DNA of 64,000 bases from Microbacterium helvum (GCF_014779795.1 NZ_JACXZS010000001.1:186001-250000), one strand, 5' to 3'; counted from the stretch's first letter, positions 24,550 to 34,223 are shown. The notes: generated by a model from the letters alone, not told the origin. A program made the numbers and translations.

Positions 24550-26802
24550 TCAGCGGTCGAGCACTGCCCGGACGCTCGCCTCCGGCGTCAGGTCCAGGCG
24601 GCGCAGCAGCTGCGCGTTGAGCGCGACCACGACCGTCGACAGCGACATCAGGATGGCGCCGACCGACATCGGCAGGACGAACCCGATCGGCGCGAGCACG
24701 CCCGCGGCGAGGGGGACCGAGATGAGGTTGTAGCCGGCGGCCCACCACAGGTTCTGCGTCATCTTGCGGTAGCTCGCGCGCGACAGCTCGATGACCGACA
24801 GCACCGACCGCGGGTCGCTCGAGGCGAGGATCACCCCGGCCGAGCCGATGGCGACGTCGGTGCCGGCGCCGATCGCGATGCCGACGTCCGCACGGGCGAG
24901 CGCGGGGGCGTCGTTCACGCCGTCGCCGACCATCGCGACCTTCAGCCCCTCGGCCTGCAGCGCGGCGACCTTGGCCGCCTTGTCTTCGGGACGCACGCCG
25001 GCGAACACCCGGTCGATGCCGAGCGCGGCGGCGACGGAGCGGGCGACGGGCTCGGCATCACCCGTGATCATGACGACCTCGACGCCGAGCCTGTGCAGCG
25101 CGTCGACGGCCTCGCGGGACTCGGGGCGGATCTCGTCGGCGAGCGCGAGACCGCCGATCACCTGCCCGTCGCGCACGACGTGGAGCACGATCGATCCCTG
25201 CTCGCGCCAGGCCCCGGACTCGACGACGTCCGCGCCGCCGACCTCTTCGAGCAGACGCGGTCCGCCGACGCGGATCACGGCGCCCGAGACGGTCGCCGTC
25301 ACGCCCACCGCGGGCGAGGACTGGAATCCGGTCGCGGGGGCGATCGAGAGGCCGCGCTCCTGTGCCGCCCGCACGATCGCACGAGCCAGCGGGTGCTCGC
25401 TGTCGGCTTCGGCGGATGCCGCCAGCGCGAGGATCTGGTGGGCGTCCAGGTCCGCGACGGCAGCGATGTCGACGACGGTCGGCTCGCCCTTGGTGAGCGT
25501 GCCGGTCTTGTCGAAGAGCACGGCGCCGATCGTGCGCATGCTCTCCAGCGCGAGGCGATCCTTGACGAGCACGCCGCCGCGCGCCGCACGCTCGGTCGCG
25601 ATCGAGACGACCAGCGGGATCGCGAGGCCCAGCGCGTGGGGGCAGGCGATCACGAGCACCGTGATCGTCCGGATGACCGCTTCGTCCGGCATCCCGATCG
25701 CCGACCACACGACCGCCGTGACCGCGGCCGCGCCCAGCGCGAACCAGAACAGCCAGCCGGCGGCGCGATCCGCCAGGCGCTGCGCGCGGGACGTCGAGCT
25801 CTGCGCGTCGGCGACGAGGCGACGGATGCCGGCGAGCGTGGTGTCGTCGCCGGTCGCGGTGACCTGCACGCGCAGGCCGGAATCGGTCGCTACCGTGCCC
25901 GCGGTGACCTGGTCACCCACGGCGCGGGTGACGGGGCGCGACTCGCCGGTCACCATCGACTCGTCCATGTCGGCGCCGCCGTCGACGATGCGACCGTCTG
26001 CGGGCACGCTGCCGCCGGGGCGGACGACGACCACGTCGCCGACGCGCAGGTCGGACGGACTCACCGTCTCCACGCCGGCTGACGTCACCCGCTCGGCCTC
26101 GTCAGGCAGCAGCGCGGCCAGCGAGTCCAGCGCGGAGGTGGTCTGCGCCAGCGACCGCATCTCGATCCAGTGGCCGAGCAGCATGATGACGATCAGCAGC
26201 GCCAGCTCCCACCAGAACTCCAGCTCGTGGTGCAGCAGGCCCAGGCTCGCACCCCACGAGGCGAAGAACGCCACCGTGATCGCGAGGCCGATGAGCAGCA
26301 TCATGCCGGGCTTGCGGGAGCGCAGCTCCGAGACGGCACCGGTGAGGAACGGCCAGCCGCCCCAGAAGTACATGACCGTGCCGATGACCGGCGCGACCCA
26401 CGGCACCCACGGCAGATCGGGGAGCGTGTAGCCCAGCACCATCGCGAACATGCCCGAGAACGCGACGACGGGCACTGCAAGGATGAGGTTGATCCAGAAC
26501 AGCCGGCGGAACCGGGCGACGTGATCGGCGCCGTGGCCGGCGTGGCCCGCATGGCCGGCGTGGCCGGCGTGCTCGGTTCCCCGAGCGGCATGCGAGGCGT
26601 GCGGGCCGTGCGCCGACGCCTCGTCGTGGGCGGAATGGTCGTGGGCGGAGTGGTCGTGGGCGGAGTGGTCGTGCTCGCTGTGGCCGGCCGGATGCGCGTG
26701 CGCGGCGTGATCGTGGCCCGCGTGCTCATGGCCGGCGTGCGTCGCGGTCGACGGGCGGGCGCCTGCGCCATGGTCGTGGTGGTCGGGGTGCGGGTCGGTC
26801 AC
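24550..26802 (-). CDS. P1B-type heavy-metal ATPase, CPH type (CopB-like)
   Basis: 750-residue metal-exporting P-type ATPase. The N-terminal 105 residues are His/Asp/Ala repeats instead of a CxxC domain. Eight membrane helices follow, with the actuator motif MVTGESRPV, the intramembrane CPH motif (VIACPHALGLAIPL), phosphorylation motif DKTGTLTKG, and hinge VAMVGDGVNDAPALA. CPH pumps (CopB group) transport copper, perhaps Cu(II). The GTG start follows a GAGGAG ribosome site. A CsoR-like palindrome lies 33 bp upstream, so copper induction is likely. No CopZ or csoR gene is in the window. Confidence 0.93.
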   Translation of the reverse strand: MTDPHPDHHDHGAGARPSTATHAGHEHAGHDHAAHAHPAGHSEHDHSAHDHSAHDHSAHDEASAHGPHASHAARGTEHAGHAGHAGHAGHGADHVARFRRLFWINLILAVPVVAFSGMFAMVLGYTLPDLPWVPWVAPVIGTVMYFWGGWPFLTGAVSELRSRKPGMMLLIGLAITVAFFASWGASLGLLHHELEFWWELALLIVIMLLGHWIEMRSLAQTTSALDSLAALLPDEAERVTSAGVETVSPSDLRVGDVVVVRPGGSVPADGRIVDGGADMDESMVTGESRPVTRAVGDQVTAGTVATDSGLRVQVTATGDDTTLAGIRRLVADAQSSTSRAQRLADRAAGWLFWFALGAAAVTAVVWSAIGMPDEAVIRTITVLVIACPHALGLAIPLVVSIATERAARGGVLVKDRLALESMRTIGAVLFDKTGTLTKGEPTVVDIAAVADLDAHQILALAASAEADSEHPLARAIVRAAQERGLSIAPATGFQSSPAVGVTATVSGAVIRVGGPRLLEEVGGADVVESGAWREQGSIVLHVVRDGQVIGGLALADEIRPESREAVDALHRLGVEVVMITGDAEPVARSVAAALGIDRVFAGVRPEDKAAKVAALQAEGLKVAMVGDGVNDAPALARADVGIAIGAGTDVAIGSAGVILASSDPRSVLSVIELSRASYRKMTQNLWWAAGYNLISVPLAAGVLAPIGFVLPMSVGAILMSLSTVVVALNAQLLRRLDLTPEASVRAVLDR
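26533..26570. repeat. 9-bp imperfect repeat coding His-Ala-Gly
   Basis: About four units close to GTGGCCGGC inside the P-ATPase N-terminus, encoding repeated Ala-Gly-His. Confidence 0.7.
26621..26680. repeat. 15-bp tandem repeat coding His-Asp-His-Ser-Ala
   Basis: Four adjacent 15-bp units (26621, 26636, 26651, 26666), the middle two identical, encode repeats of the metal-binding His-rich tail of the P-ATPase. In-frame repeats here could vary in number between strains. Confidence 0.85.
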
Positions 26803-26834
26803 AATGGCTCCTCGTCGACGGTACGTTCTCCGTT

Positions 26835-26851
26835 ATACCCCCTAGGGGTAT
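26835..26851. promoter_or_regulatory. CsoR-like copper operator
   Basis: Near-perfect palindrome ATACCCCCTAGGGGTAT, an A/T-flanked G-tract/C-tract element of the kind bound by the Cu(I) sensor CsoR. It lies 33 bp upstream of the P-ATPase start, in its promoter region. The sensor itself is not encoded in the window. Confidence 0.65.
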
Positions 26852-26960
26852 CAGGGTCAATGCGCATTCGGGGCGTCGTATTCCCGCTCGGAGCCCCTCT
26901 TCCCCGATGTCGGAGGCCCGCGCCACACTGGCGTCATCCCGACACGTCGAAGGAGCCGAA

Positions 26961-28343
26961 ATGGACATCATCCTGGTCGCGGGTCTCTGGATGGGCGGAT
27001 GGGCGTGGTACGAGGTCGCGCCCGCCCTCGAGGCCGCGGGGCATCGCCCGGTCCCCGTGACGCTCCCGGGGATGGGATCGGTGGATGCCGATCGCTCGAC
27101 GATCTCGCTGGCCGACCATGTGGCCGCCGTCGTCGAGGCGATCGATTCCGCACCCGGCGAGCAGGTCGTGCTGGTCGGACACTCCGCGGCCGCCGGCATC
27201 GTCTATGCGGCCGCCGACGCCCGGCCCGACCGGGTCGCGCGGCTGATCCTGGTGGGGGGCTTTCCGACGGCCGACGGCGACCCGCTGCTGCGCGGTTACG
27301 AGCCGGTCGGCGCCGAGCTGCCGCTTCCCGACTGGAGCGAGTTCGACGACGCGGATCTGCGCGACCTCGGCGAGGGGGGAATGGCGGCATTCGGCGCGTA
27401 CGCCGTGCCGTCGCCCGCGGGCGTGGTCACCGGCATCCAGCAGCTCCGCGATGAGAGAAGGCTCGACATCCCGGTCACCGCGGTGTCGACGGAGTACTCC
27501 AGCGACGATCTGCGCGAGTGGATCGCCGCGGGCGAGGCGCCCGTGCAGGAGTTCACGCGCCTGCGCGACGTCACCTACGTCGACCTGCCCACGGGGCACT
27601 GGCCGATGCTCACGCGCCCGCAGCAGCTCGCCCGCATCATCGTGGCACAGCCTCCGATCGGGGACGGCACGATCGCGCCCGAGATCGAGATCATCAGCTC
27701 GAAGGCGTTCCATGCGGCCGAGGGTGTCGAGGACTGGCGCGTGCTCTACGGCGGCGCCCACGCGTTCTTCCGCACCGAGTCCCTCGGCGACGGCGCACGG
27801 CTGGTGGCCGAGGTCGTCGCCATCGCCGAGGAGCAGGGACACTTCCCCGACGTCGACCTGCGCCCTGAGGGCGTGTTCGTCAAGACGTTCAGCCACCGGA
27901 GCGGATCACTGAGCGCAGCCGATGCGCGGCTCGCCGCGGCGGTCTCGGCTGCCGCGCGACGGCTCGGCCTCGAACCCGACCCCTCGGTGCTGCGGGTGCT
28001 GGGGATCGCCGTGGTGCAAGGCCCCGACGCCCACGTGCGCCCGTTCTGGACCGCTGCGCTGGGGTACGAGCCGATGGGCGCCGACGACGCCGTCGATCCG
28101 CTGCGCCGCAGTCCTCATCTGTGGTTCCAGACGATGGAGCCGCCGAAGTCCGGCCGAGGCCGCACGCACATCGACGTGTCGGTGCCCCGCGACCGCGTCG
28201 ACGCCTACGTCGCGGCTGCGCTCGAGGCCGGCGGGCGCCTCGCCGACGACTCGCACGCGCCCGAGTGGTGGACGCTCGCGTCGCCCGACAACCACGGCGT
28301 CGACCTCGCCGCGTGGAGCGACGACACAGATCAGGCGTACTGA
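26961..28343 (+). CDS. Three-domain fusion: alpha/beta hydrolase, pterin-dehydratase-like, VOC
   Basis: 460 residues. Domain 1 (1-230): alpha/beta hydrolase with nucleophile Ser75 in LVGHSAAAG and the His in LPTGHWPML. Domain 2 (about 240-335): resembles pterin-4a-carbinolamine dehydratase (HAFFRTESLGDGARLVAEV, then HFPDVDLRPEGVFVKTFSH). Domain 3 (about 340-455): VOC/glyoxalase-like fold (FWTAALGYEPMGADD, THIDVSVPRDRV, LASPDNHGVDLAAW). A PCD-VOC pair exists in related bacteria from memory; the added hydrolase is unusual. The ATG follows AAGGAG. No frameshift seen; a one-piece polypeptide is read. Substrate unknown. Confidence 0.8.
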   Translation: MDIILVAGLWMGGWAWYEVAPALEAAGHRPVPVTLPGMGSVDADRSTISLADHVAAVVEAIDSAPGEQVVLVGHSAAAGIVYAAADARPDRVARLILVGGFPTADGDPLLRGYEPVGAELPLPDWSEFDDADLRDLGEGGMAAFGAYAVPSPAGVVTGIQQLRDERRLDIPVTAVSTEYSSDDLREWIAAGEAPVQEFTRLRDVTYVDLPTGHWPMLTRPQQLARIIVAQPPIGDGTIAPEIEIISSKAFHAAEGVEDWRVLYGGAHAFFRTESLGDGARLVAEVVAIAEEQGHFPDVDLRPEGVFVKTFSHRSGSLSAADARLAAAVSAAARRLGLEPDPSVLRVLGIAVVQGPDAHVRPFWTAALGYEPMGADDAVDPLRRSPHLWFQTMEPPKSGRGRTHIDVSVPRDRVDAYVAAALEAGGRLADDSHAPEWWTLASPDNHGVDLAAWSDDTDQAY

Positions 28344-28350
28344 TGCCGGG

Positions 28351-28845
28351 TCAGCGCACCATGCGGGCGTCGGTGATGGACGGCGCGCCCTCGTCGACCA
28401 CCTCGACACCGTCGAACTCGAAGCCGTTGCGCCGGTAGAACGCGATGGCCCGCGGGTTCTGCTTCGCCACCCACAGCATGGCGGGGCCGTCCCCGAGCAC
28501 GCCGTCGATGAGCGCCTGCCCTGCTCCCCCGCCGTGCGCGGCGGCCGCGAGGTACAGCATGTACAGGTGGCGGTCGCGCGGCGCCTCGTCGGCGAACGGC
28601 CCGATCGGACGCCCCGACACCGCGAATCCGATGATGTGCCCGTCCTCTTCCGCGACGCGGACGATCACGTCGTCTCGCGGCGCTTCGACCAACCGGGTCC
28701 ACATCCGGCGGCGCCCGTCGAGGAACGCCTCGTCGAAGAACCCGTCGGGAAGCAGCTCGGTGTACGTCTCCTGCCACGTCGACACGTGCAGCGCCGCGAG
28801 CTCCTCGACGTCCGCGGGCGCCGGACCGCGCAGGGTGAAGGTCAT
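28351..28845 (-). CDS. GNAT-family N-acetyltransferase
   Basis: 164 residues. The acetyl-CoA loop reads AAAHGGGAGQALIDG after the strand LYMLYLA; the C-terminal WVAKQNPRAIAFYRRNGFEFDG is the GNAT motif B/helix-4 region. The start MTFTLRGPA was preferred to an upstream frame on domain fit. Small-molecule or protein target unknown. It converges on the fusion hydrolase gene (stop codons 7 bp apart) without an evident hairpin. Confidence 0.88.
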   Translation of the reverse strand: MTFTLRGPAPADVEELAALHVSTWQETYTELLPDGFFDEAFLDGRRRMWTRLVEAPRDDVIVRVAEEDGHIIGFAVSGRPIGPFADEAPRDRHLYMLYLAAAAHGGGAGQALIDGVLGDGPAMLWVAKQNPRAIAFYRRNGFEFDGVEVVDEGAPSITDARMVR

Positions 28846-28874
28846 CCCGTCATCCTGCCAGCCGCCGAGGCATG

Positions 28875-30509
28875 TCACTGCGGCATGTCGAAGGCGGCCA
28901 GGAACCGATCCCTGACGGCATCCATCCGCCACACCGGCGCCGCATCGCCGGGGCGCAGCCCGCTCTGCCACCCCCAGTCCCCGATCGCGGCGGCCACGGC
29001 CGGGTCGCGGGCGATGAGTGTGACGGGCACGTCTCGCGACGCCGACTCTCCGCTCACGATGGACGCCGGCTGGTGGTCGCCGAGCACGAGCACGACGAGG
29101 TCAGGATCGTCGATGTTCCCCAGGAACGACAGCAGCGCGCCGAGCGAATACTGCACGGAGAGTCCGTAGTACTTCTGCACCGCGCGCGGACTCTGCCAGA
29201 CATCGCTCGCCGAGTCGCTCCGCGCGGGCTGGCCGTCGAAGACCGAGCCGTCGCCGAGTTCGTCCCACGACACGAGCTGCGGCAGCGGCGCCCACGGCGT
29301 GTGCGACGACACCAGGTCGATCTCTGCCATCACCGGGTCATGCGGACCGGCGAGCTCGGTGTCGGCGAAGTGCTTGAGCGTGTACTGGTCGGGCACGCGC
29401 GCGTACCCGAACTTCGGGCCGCGGTAGCCGACATCGTCGGCGCCGAGAAGAGTGTCGTAGCCGTAGAACGAGGTGCCGACGTCCCACTCTCGGATGTTCG
29501 AGGGCACGTCGGCCACGGTGCGCCACCCGGCGCGGCCGAAGGCCCCGGTCAGTGTGAGCCGATCGCTGTCGACGAGCTGCTCGTAGTCCGCCTGGGTGTC
29601 GATCCAGACGCCGCTCTGCAGCGTCGAGTGCGCGAGCCAGCTGCGTCCTCCGAAGGTCGGCGAGGTCAGCCACGCGCTGCGGGCGATGTAGCCGTCCGCC
29701 GCGAGCTGAGCGTCGCCGCCCTGCAGCACGTCGATCACGCCCGGCGAGACGGCAGGATCCTCCAGCGCGACGCGCCCGTAGCTCTCGACGAACACGATGA
29801 GCACGTCCTTGCCGCGCAGCGCGGTGAGCAGCCGGTGCGCCGGCACTCCGGCGAACGGGTCGCCGGCGATGTCACGCGCGACCGCGGCCTGCTGCTCGAG
29901 CGCCGACACCGTGCGCGTGACCGCCGTGCCGACGGAACCGACGGAGGCCGCCGCCGCGACGGGGTCCGTCGTCCGCAGCGGCGGCGCCACCGCGGCGGCG
30001 GCGATCCACACGCCGGCCACCGCGGCGAGCGCCACCCGTCCGTCGGCACGCCGCCGCACGAGACCGCCGATCCGCAGCGCGGCCCAGGCGAGCCCGACGA
30101 CGCAGGCCCCGATCACCGCCACGACCCCCGCGGCCATGAGATTCGCAAGACCGGGGCCGGCGGCATCCACCACCACGCCGTAGGCGTCGCCGAGCTGCGG
30201 CCAGTCCAGCGGGATGAAGTGGATGCCGAGCACGGACTGGTAGCCGCGGTCGATGCCCGCGAGCACCAGAGCGAGGGTGACGAACGCCCCGAACACCGCG
30301 GCGAGCGCGACCCGCACCGGACGCCACGGCACGATCGCGAGCAGCAGGACGGCCGCGAGCGACTCGACCGGGATCCGTACGCCGCCGGCCCCGTCCGCCG
30401 CGGCGAGCGGTCCGGGTATGAGCGGCACCACGACCAGCACGGCGATCGCGGCGGCGGTGGTCGCGATCGCCGACGGCCGCCGACGGCTCGAGGGCGGGAG
30501 GCCGGTCAT
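28875..30509 (-). CDS. Sulfatase/LtaS-like membrane protein
   Basis: 544 residues. Four to five N-terminal transmembrane helices (about residues 15-190), then an external alkaline-phosphatase-superfamily domain: DVLIVFVESYGRVALED near the start (Ser at the nucleophile region), SPTFGGRSWLAHSTL, SSHTPWAPLP and VLVLGDHQPAS (Asp-His metal pair). This layout fits polyol-phosphate or phosphoethanolamine transferases of the LtaS type as well as sulfatases. The usual catalytic Thr is not clear. Last gene of the operon, 1 nt after the RibD-like gene. Probably modifies an envelope molecule. Confidence 0.75.
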   Translation of the reverse strand: MTGLPPSSRRRPSAIATTAAAIAVLVVVPLIPGPLAAADGAGGVRIPVESLAAVLLLAIVPWRPVRVALAAVFGAFVTLALVLAGIDRGYQSVLGIHFIPLDWPQLGDAYGVVVDAAGPGLANLMAAGVVAVIGACVVGLAWAALRIGGLVRRRADGRVALAAVAGVWIAAAAVAPPLRTTDPVAAAASVGSVGTAVTRTVSALEQQAAVARDIAGDPFAGVPAHRLLTALRGKDVLIVFVESYGRVALEDPAVSPGVIDVLQGGDAQLAADGYIARSAWLTSPTFGGRSWLAHSTLQSGVWIDTQADYEQLVDSDRLTLTGAFGRAGWRTVADVPSNIREWDVGTSFYGYDTLLGADDVGYRGPKFGYARVPDQYTLKHFADTELAGPHDPVMAEIDLVSSHTPWAPLPQLVSWDELGDGSVFDGQPARSDSASDVWQSPRAVQKYYGLSVQYSLGALLSFLGNIDDPDLVVLVLGDHQPASIVSGESASRDVPVTLIARDPAVAAAIGDWGWQSGLRPGDAAPVWRMDAVRDRFLAAFDMPQ

Positions 30510-30510
30510 G

Positions 30511-31338
30511 TCACGTCCCGGTGTCGGGCCGGCCCGCCGCGTCAGTGGTCCGAGGCGCGGGCGCCGCAGCGGAACGCACCGCCGCGACGGCGGATGGCTC
30601 CGGCTCAGCAGCCGTCGCATCCGCTGCGGACTCCGGCGCCGCGCCGTCGAGGGCGTCGCAGCGCGCCGACAGCGAGTACCGCAGCAGCACGACGTCGCCG
30701 ATGCGGCGCGTCTCGGCCAGACGGGCGCGCCGCGCCGCGGTCCACGGAAAGCAGCCCGGCCCGACGACCCGCGGCGCACCCGCCTCGCCCACGAAGAACG
30801 GCGCCACGACGAGCTGCAGCTCGTCGACCAGATCGGCCTCGAGGAACTGCGTCAGCACGCGCCCGCCGCCCTCGACCATGAGCCGCCGCACGCCGCGCGC
30901 GCCGAGGTCGTCGAGCAGCGCCGCCATCGTGACGCATTCGCCGAGTCCGACCACCGTCGCCAGGCCGCCCAGCCGCGCACGCAGCGCGGGCGCGACGGCT
31001 GCGGGCGTGTAGACCAGCCGCGGCGCCTCACCCGTCGTGAAGAACGCGGCATCAGGCGACAGCTCGCCCGAGGCGGTGACGGTGACCTTGGTCGGCGACT
31101 CGGGCCGCCCGTACGACAGCCGGCGAGCGCGGCGCACGGTGTCGCGCACGAGCAGCCGTGGGTCGTCGCGCCGCACCGTCGAGGCGCCGACCATGATCGC
31201 ATCGCTGCGGGCGCGCACCTCGTCGACGCGGTCGAGGTCCTCTGCGTTCGACATCGCGAGTCGCTGCGGTTCGGCGCTGTCGAGGTAGCCGTCGATCGAC
31301 ATCGCGCAGCTGAGCGTCACGTACGGCCGCTCACTCAT
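30511..31338 (-). CDS. RibD C-terminal-like reductase
   Basis: 275 residues. Residues 5-225 match the dihydrofolate-reductase-like RibD C-terminal domain: VTLSCAMSIDGYL at the N-terminus, AIMVGASTVRRDDPRL, MVEGGGRVLTQFL and a closing VVLLRYSL. Such enzymes reduce the ribosyl group of pyrimidine or pterin intermediates with NADPH. It is not in a riboflavin operon; PTPS and other envelope-type genes are in the same transcript. The last 50 residues are Ala/Pro-rich and look disordered. Overlaps the next upstream gene by 8 nt. Confidence 0.85.
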   Translation of the reverse strand: MSERPYVTLSCAMSIDGYLDSAEPQRLAMSNAEDLDRVDEVRARSDAIMVGASTVRRDDPRLLVRDTVRRARRLSYGRPESPTKVTVTASGELSPDAAFFTTGEAPRLVYTPAAVAPALRARLGGLATVVGLGECVTMAALLDDLGARGVRRLMVEGGGRVLTQFLEADLVDELQLVVAPFFVGEAGAPRVVGPGCFPWTAARRARLAETRRIGDVVLLRYSLSARCDALDGAAPESAADATAAEPEPSAVAAVRSAAAPAPRTTDAAGRPDTGT

Positions 31339-32323
31339 CTCTGCTCTCCCGCCGCGTGCGCGGGCGACGCCCCGCCAGCAGCAGCAGCGCCCCGGGGGCG
31401 ACCGCGATCAGTGCCAGCACCCCGAAGGCGGTCGACACCGCCACACCTGAGGCGGCCCCGGCGCCCGCCAGCGCGAACGCGACGCCCGCGACCGCCTCGC
31501 GCGGACCCCATCCGCCCACATTGACCGGAAGAGTGGATGCCGCCAGCACGACCGTCCCGGCCGACACGAGTCCGAGGAGCGAGGCGTGGATGCCGACGGC
31601 GACCCCCGCCACGACGAACAGCGCGACGAGCGCGGCGACGAAGACCACCGACGACACCACGATCGCGACGACCGCAAGCGGACGAGCGAGGACGGGGCGC
31701 AGCATCCGCCATTCCCGCTGCAGCGCGCGACGCGAGCGCGGCACGATCGCCGCGACGGCGGTGGCGGCGACGACCGCCGCCGCCACCACCCCGGCGCCCC
31801 ACGCGACCGGCGCCAGTGAGGTCCCGAACCCGAGGGAGAGCACGACGACGAGCGTCAGCGCGAGCTGCACCACCTGACCGAGGACGCGTTCCGCAACGAC
31901 GGCACGGGCCGCGAGCCCGACGCGGGCGTGCGCGCGGCCGTGCGCGTAGGCGCGATGCACGTCGCCGACGACCCCGCCGGGCAGCACCGCGTTGAGGAAC
32001 TGCGACCGGTAGTACGCCCCGAACGCCTCGCGCCACGGCAGGTCGAGACCGAATCCCGTGGCGACGACGCGCCACCGCCACGCGGCGGCTGCCGTGGCTG
32101 CCGCGATGAGGCCGAACGCGGCGAGCACCGCCGGCGGCGACACGGCAGTGAGGCCGTGCAGAAAAGGCCCGAGCCCGACCACGACCGCCGTCGCGACGAC
32201 GACCGCCACGCCGGCTGAGATCCGCACCACGGCACCGGCTCGTGGGCGGCGCGCTCCCGCTGCGCCCGGGGCGAGTCGCCCCGCCGCGGCCGCTGAGCCC
32301 GCCGCATCGGTCAGCGCGGCCAT
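31331..32323 (-). CDS. LPG-synthase-like flippase-type membrane protein (UPF0104)
   Basis: 330 residues with seven to eight hydrophobic segments, a match to the transmembrane part of lysylphosphatidylglycerol synthase (UPF0104/AglD-like). Motifs: YYRSQFLNAVLPGGVVGDVHRAY and LPVNVGGWGPREAVAG. No soluble aminoacyl-transfer domain is present. Such proteins are thought to move or protect lipid intermediates. Start MAALTDAAG overlaps the methyltransferase stop by 13 nt. In the operon it may flip the glycolipid made by the neighbours (inference). Confidence 0.8.
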   Translation of the reverse strand: MAALTDAAGSAAAAGRLAPGAAGARRPRAGAVVRISAGVAVVVATAVVVGLGPFLHGLTAVSPPAVLAAFGLIAAATAAAAWRWRVVATGFGLDLPWREAFGAYYRSQFLNAVLPGGVVGDVHRAYAHGRAHARVGLAARAVVAERVLGQVVQLALTLVVVLSLGFGTSLAPVAWGAGVVAAAVVAATAVAAIVPRSRRALQREWRMLRPVLARPLAVVAIVVSSVVFVAALVALFVVAGVAVGIHASLLGLVSAGTVVLAASTLPVNVGGWGPREAVAGVAFALAGAGAASGVAVSTAFGVLALIAVAPGALLLLAGRRPRTRRESRDE

Positions 32324-33120
32324 GCCAGCACATCCTCGTGACCGACGTCGACGCGCAGCGTGCCGTCCGCGATCTGAGCCTGACGCCGCGCGACATACGC
32401 GCCGGCGATTGCGCCGAGTTCGGGGCGCTGCGCCACGGCGGCTGTCACCCAGCCGTCGAGCCACTCCGCGATGAGCGCTGCATCCGACGGCCCGAGCCGC
32501 CACGGCGTCGGCTCACGGCGCACGTGCCAGCCGGCGTCGGCGAAGAGCAGGCCGAGCACCGGCACGGCCTCGGGGCCCAGCATCCGTCGTCCGTCCGCGT
32601 CGCGACGCTGGTGGTCGTTGAAGGCGGCTCCGAGACGGGCGTCGTCGCCGTCCGGCGGGTCGAGCGTCACCCGTCCGGTCACCGACAGGCTGAACAGGGC
32701 GGGAGCGCGGGCCTCGATGCACGCCGCGACGATGCGGGCGGCTTCATCGCGCGTGAGCACGTCCAGCAGGGCGGATGCCGTCACGCCGGCCGCACCGCGG
32801 AACGCTCCAAGCGGCAGGCGGTCGAGGTCTTCGAGCAGGGTGCCGACGATGACCGGTCGGCCGGCATCGTCGACGACCGACCGGAGATCGAGGTGTTCGA
32901 GGATGCGCGCGTCGCCGTCGTGCAGCACCCAGCGCTGAGGTCCCGCCAGCCGCGGGGCGAGCCAGCGGGTCATACCGCCGGTGCCTGCGCCGAGGTCGTG
33001 CAGCTCGACAGGGCCTGCGGGCAGCAGCTCGGCCAGCGCCGTGGCGAGCGGGCGGGAGCGTGCCGCGTCGTCGGCGACCGCGCGCAGATCGAGCCATGAG
33101 GGTGATGCCGTCGAGATCAC
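32311..33120 (-). CDS. Class I SAM-dependent methyltransferase-like protein
   Basis: 269 residues. Glycine-rich SAM loop LHDLGAGTGGMTRWL near residue 42 and acidic strand WVLHDGDARILEHL follow the Rossmann order. It also has DVLTRDEAARIV and a C-terminal W/R-rich end. The target (sugar, lipid or pterin) is not readable. Overlaps the glycosyltransferase stop by 4 nt and the membrane-protein gene by 13 nt. Confidence 0.8.
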   Translation of the reverse strand: MISTASPSWLDLRAVADDAARSRPLATALAELLPAGPVELHDLGAGTGGMTRWLAPRLAGPQRWVLHDGDARILEHLDLRSVVDDAGRPVIVGTLLEDLDRLPLGAFRGAAGVTASALLDVLTRDEAARIVAACIEARAPALFSLSVTGRVTLDPPDGDDARLGAAFNDHQRRDADGRRMLGPEAVPVLGLLFADAGWHVRREPTPWRLGPSDAALIAEWLDGWVTAAVAQRPELGAIAGAYVARRQAQIADGTLRVDVGHEDVLAWPR

Positions 33121-34223
33121 GTCCGTGCCTCTTCCAGGACCCGCGCGATCGCCGCCGCCGTGTCGTTCCAGCTCGGCAGGCTCTGACGCGCCGCACGGGC
33201 CTCGCGGCGCAGGCGCTGTCGCAGCGACGGCTCACTCATCCACGCGTGGAGCGCCGCGGCGAGCACCCCGGCGTCGTCCGGACGCACGAGGATCGCTCCC
33301 CCGCCCGCGACCGTATCGGGGATGCCGCCGACATCGGCAGCCACGACCGGGATGCCGCGCGCCCGCGCCTCGGCGATCGCCATGCCCGCGCTCTCGACCC
33401 GCGAGGGCGCGACGAGCAATCCGCCGCGTCCGTACTCCGCGGCGAGTGCGGCGCGTCCGAGCACGCCGGTGAGCCGGACCCGGCCGTGGAATCGTGTCGC
33501 GTCCCGCCGCACCGCCGCGGCGAACCTCGGCGCAGCGTCAGGCGACCCGACGATCGCGCAGGTCCAGTCCTGTTCGGGCAGCTGCGCGAGCGCCGCAAGC
33601 AGCACATCCTGTCCCTTGTGCGGCGCGACCACGCCCACGCACAGCAGGTGCCTCCCGTCGCGGTCCTGACGCATTCCCCCCGCTCCCCCCGCCACGGGAG
33701 AAGGGACCTCCGGCACGGGAGAGGGGGCCGCCGCACCGGGCGACGCGATGCTCACACGGGAGGCATCCACGAGTCCGCGGCGCCCGAGCTCGCGGGCCGT
33801 CCACGCGCTCGTCACGACCACACGATGCGCCGCGGCCAGCACCGCCCGCTCGGACGCGACCTCGCCCGCGGTCACGTCCGGAAAGGCGGCCGCCACCATG
33901 TGCGCGAGCACCACCACGCGCACCCGCTCGGCAGCGTCCTCGACCGCCGCGGGCGCCCACCCGGCGACGAGACCGTCGATGAGCACCGTGGCGCCTGGCG
34001 GCGGCTGTCGCAGGGCGCGGGCGGCTGAGGCGGCATCCCTCACCTCCACGGTCGACACGTCCCACCCCGCAGCCCGCAGGCCCTCGCCCACCCGGCGGTC
34101 GTACACGTTGCCCCCGCTCACGCGCAGCGGGTCGTCGATACCGTCGGGCACGACGAAGGTCACGGTGCGTTCCGTGGCACGGTTGTCGGTGTCCCGCCGC
34201 GCACGCACCGACGGGCCGCTCAC
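33117..34223 (-). CDS. GT4-type glycosyltransferase
   Basis: 368 residues, GT-B fold. C-terminal nucleotide-sugar site: [39 protein letters not shown] (EX7E-like) and [16 protein letters not shown]. Start VSGPSV (GTG) overlaps the PTPS stop by 4 nt. It should transfer a hexose from a nucleotide donor to an unknown acceptor. No signal peptide; peripheral cytoplasmic. Part of the seven-gene operon. Confidence 0.88.
   Translation of the reverse strand: MSGPSVRARRDTDNRATERTVTFVVPDGIDDPLRVSGGNVYDRRVGEGLRAAGWDVSTVEVRDAASAARALRQPPPGATVLIDGLVAGWAPAAVEDAAERVRVVVLAHMVAAAFPDVTAGEVASERAVLAAAHRVVVTSAWTARELGRRGLVDASRVSIASPGAAAPSPVPEVPSPVAGGAGGMRQDRDGRHLLCVGVVAPHKGQDVLLAALAQLPEQDWTCAIVGSPDAAPRFAAAVRRDATRFHGRVRLTGVLGRAALAAEYGRGGLLVAPSRVESAGMAIAEARARGIPVVAADVGGIPDTVAGGGAILVRPDDAGVLAAALHAWMSEPSLRQRLRREARAARQSLPSWNDTAAAIARVLEEART

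Noticed and set aside
30511..31338. Riboflavin biosynthesis RibD
   Set aside because: Only the reductase half is present; no deaminase domain and no ribA, ribB, ribE or ribH nearby.
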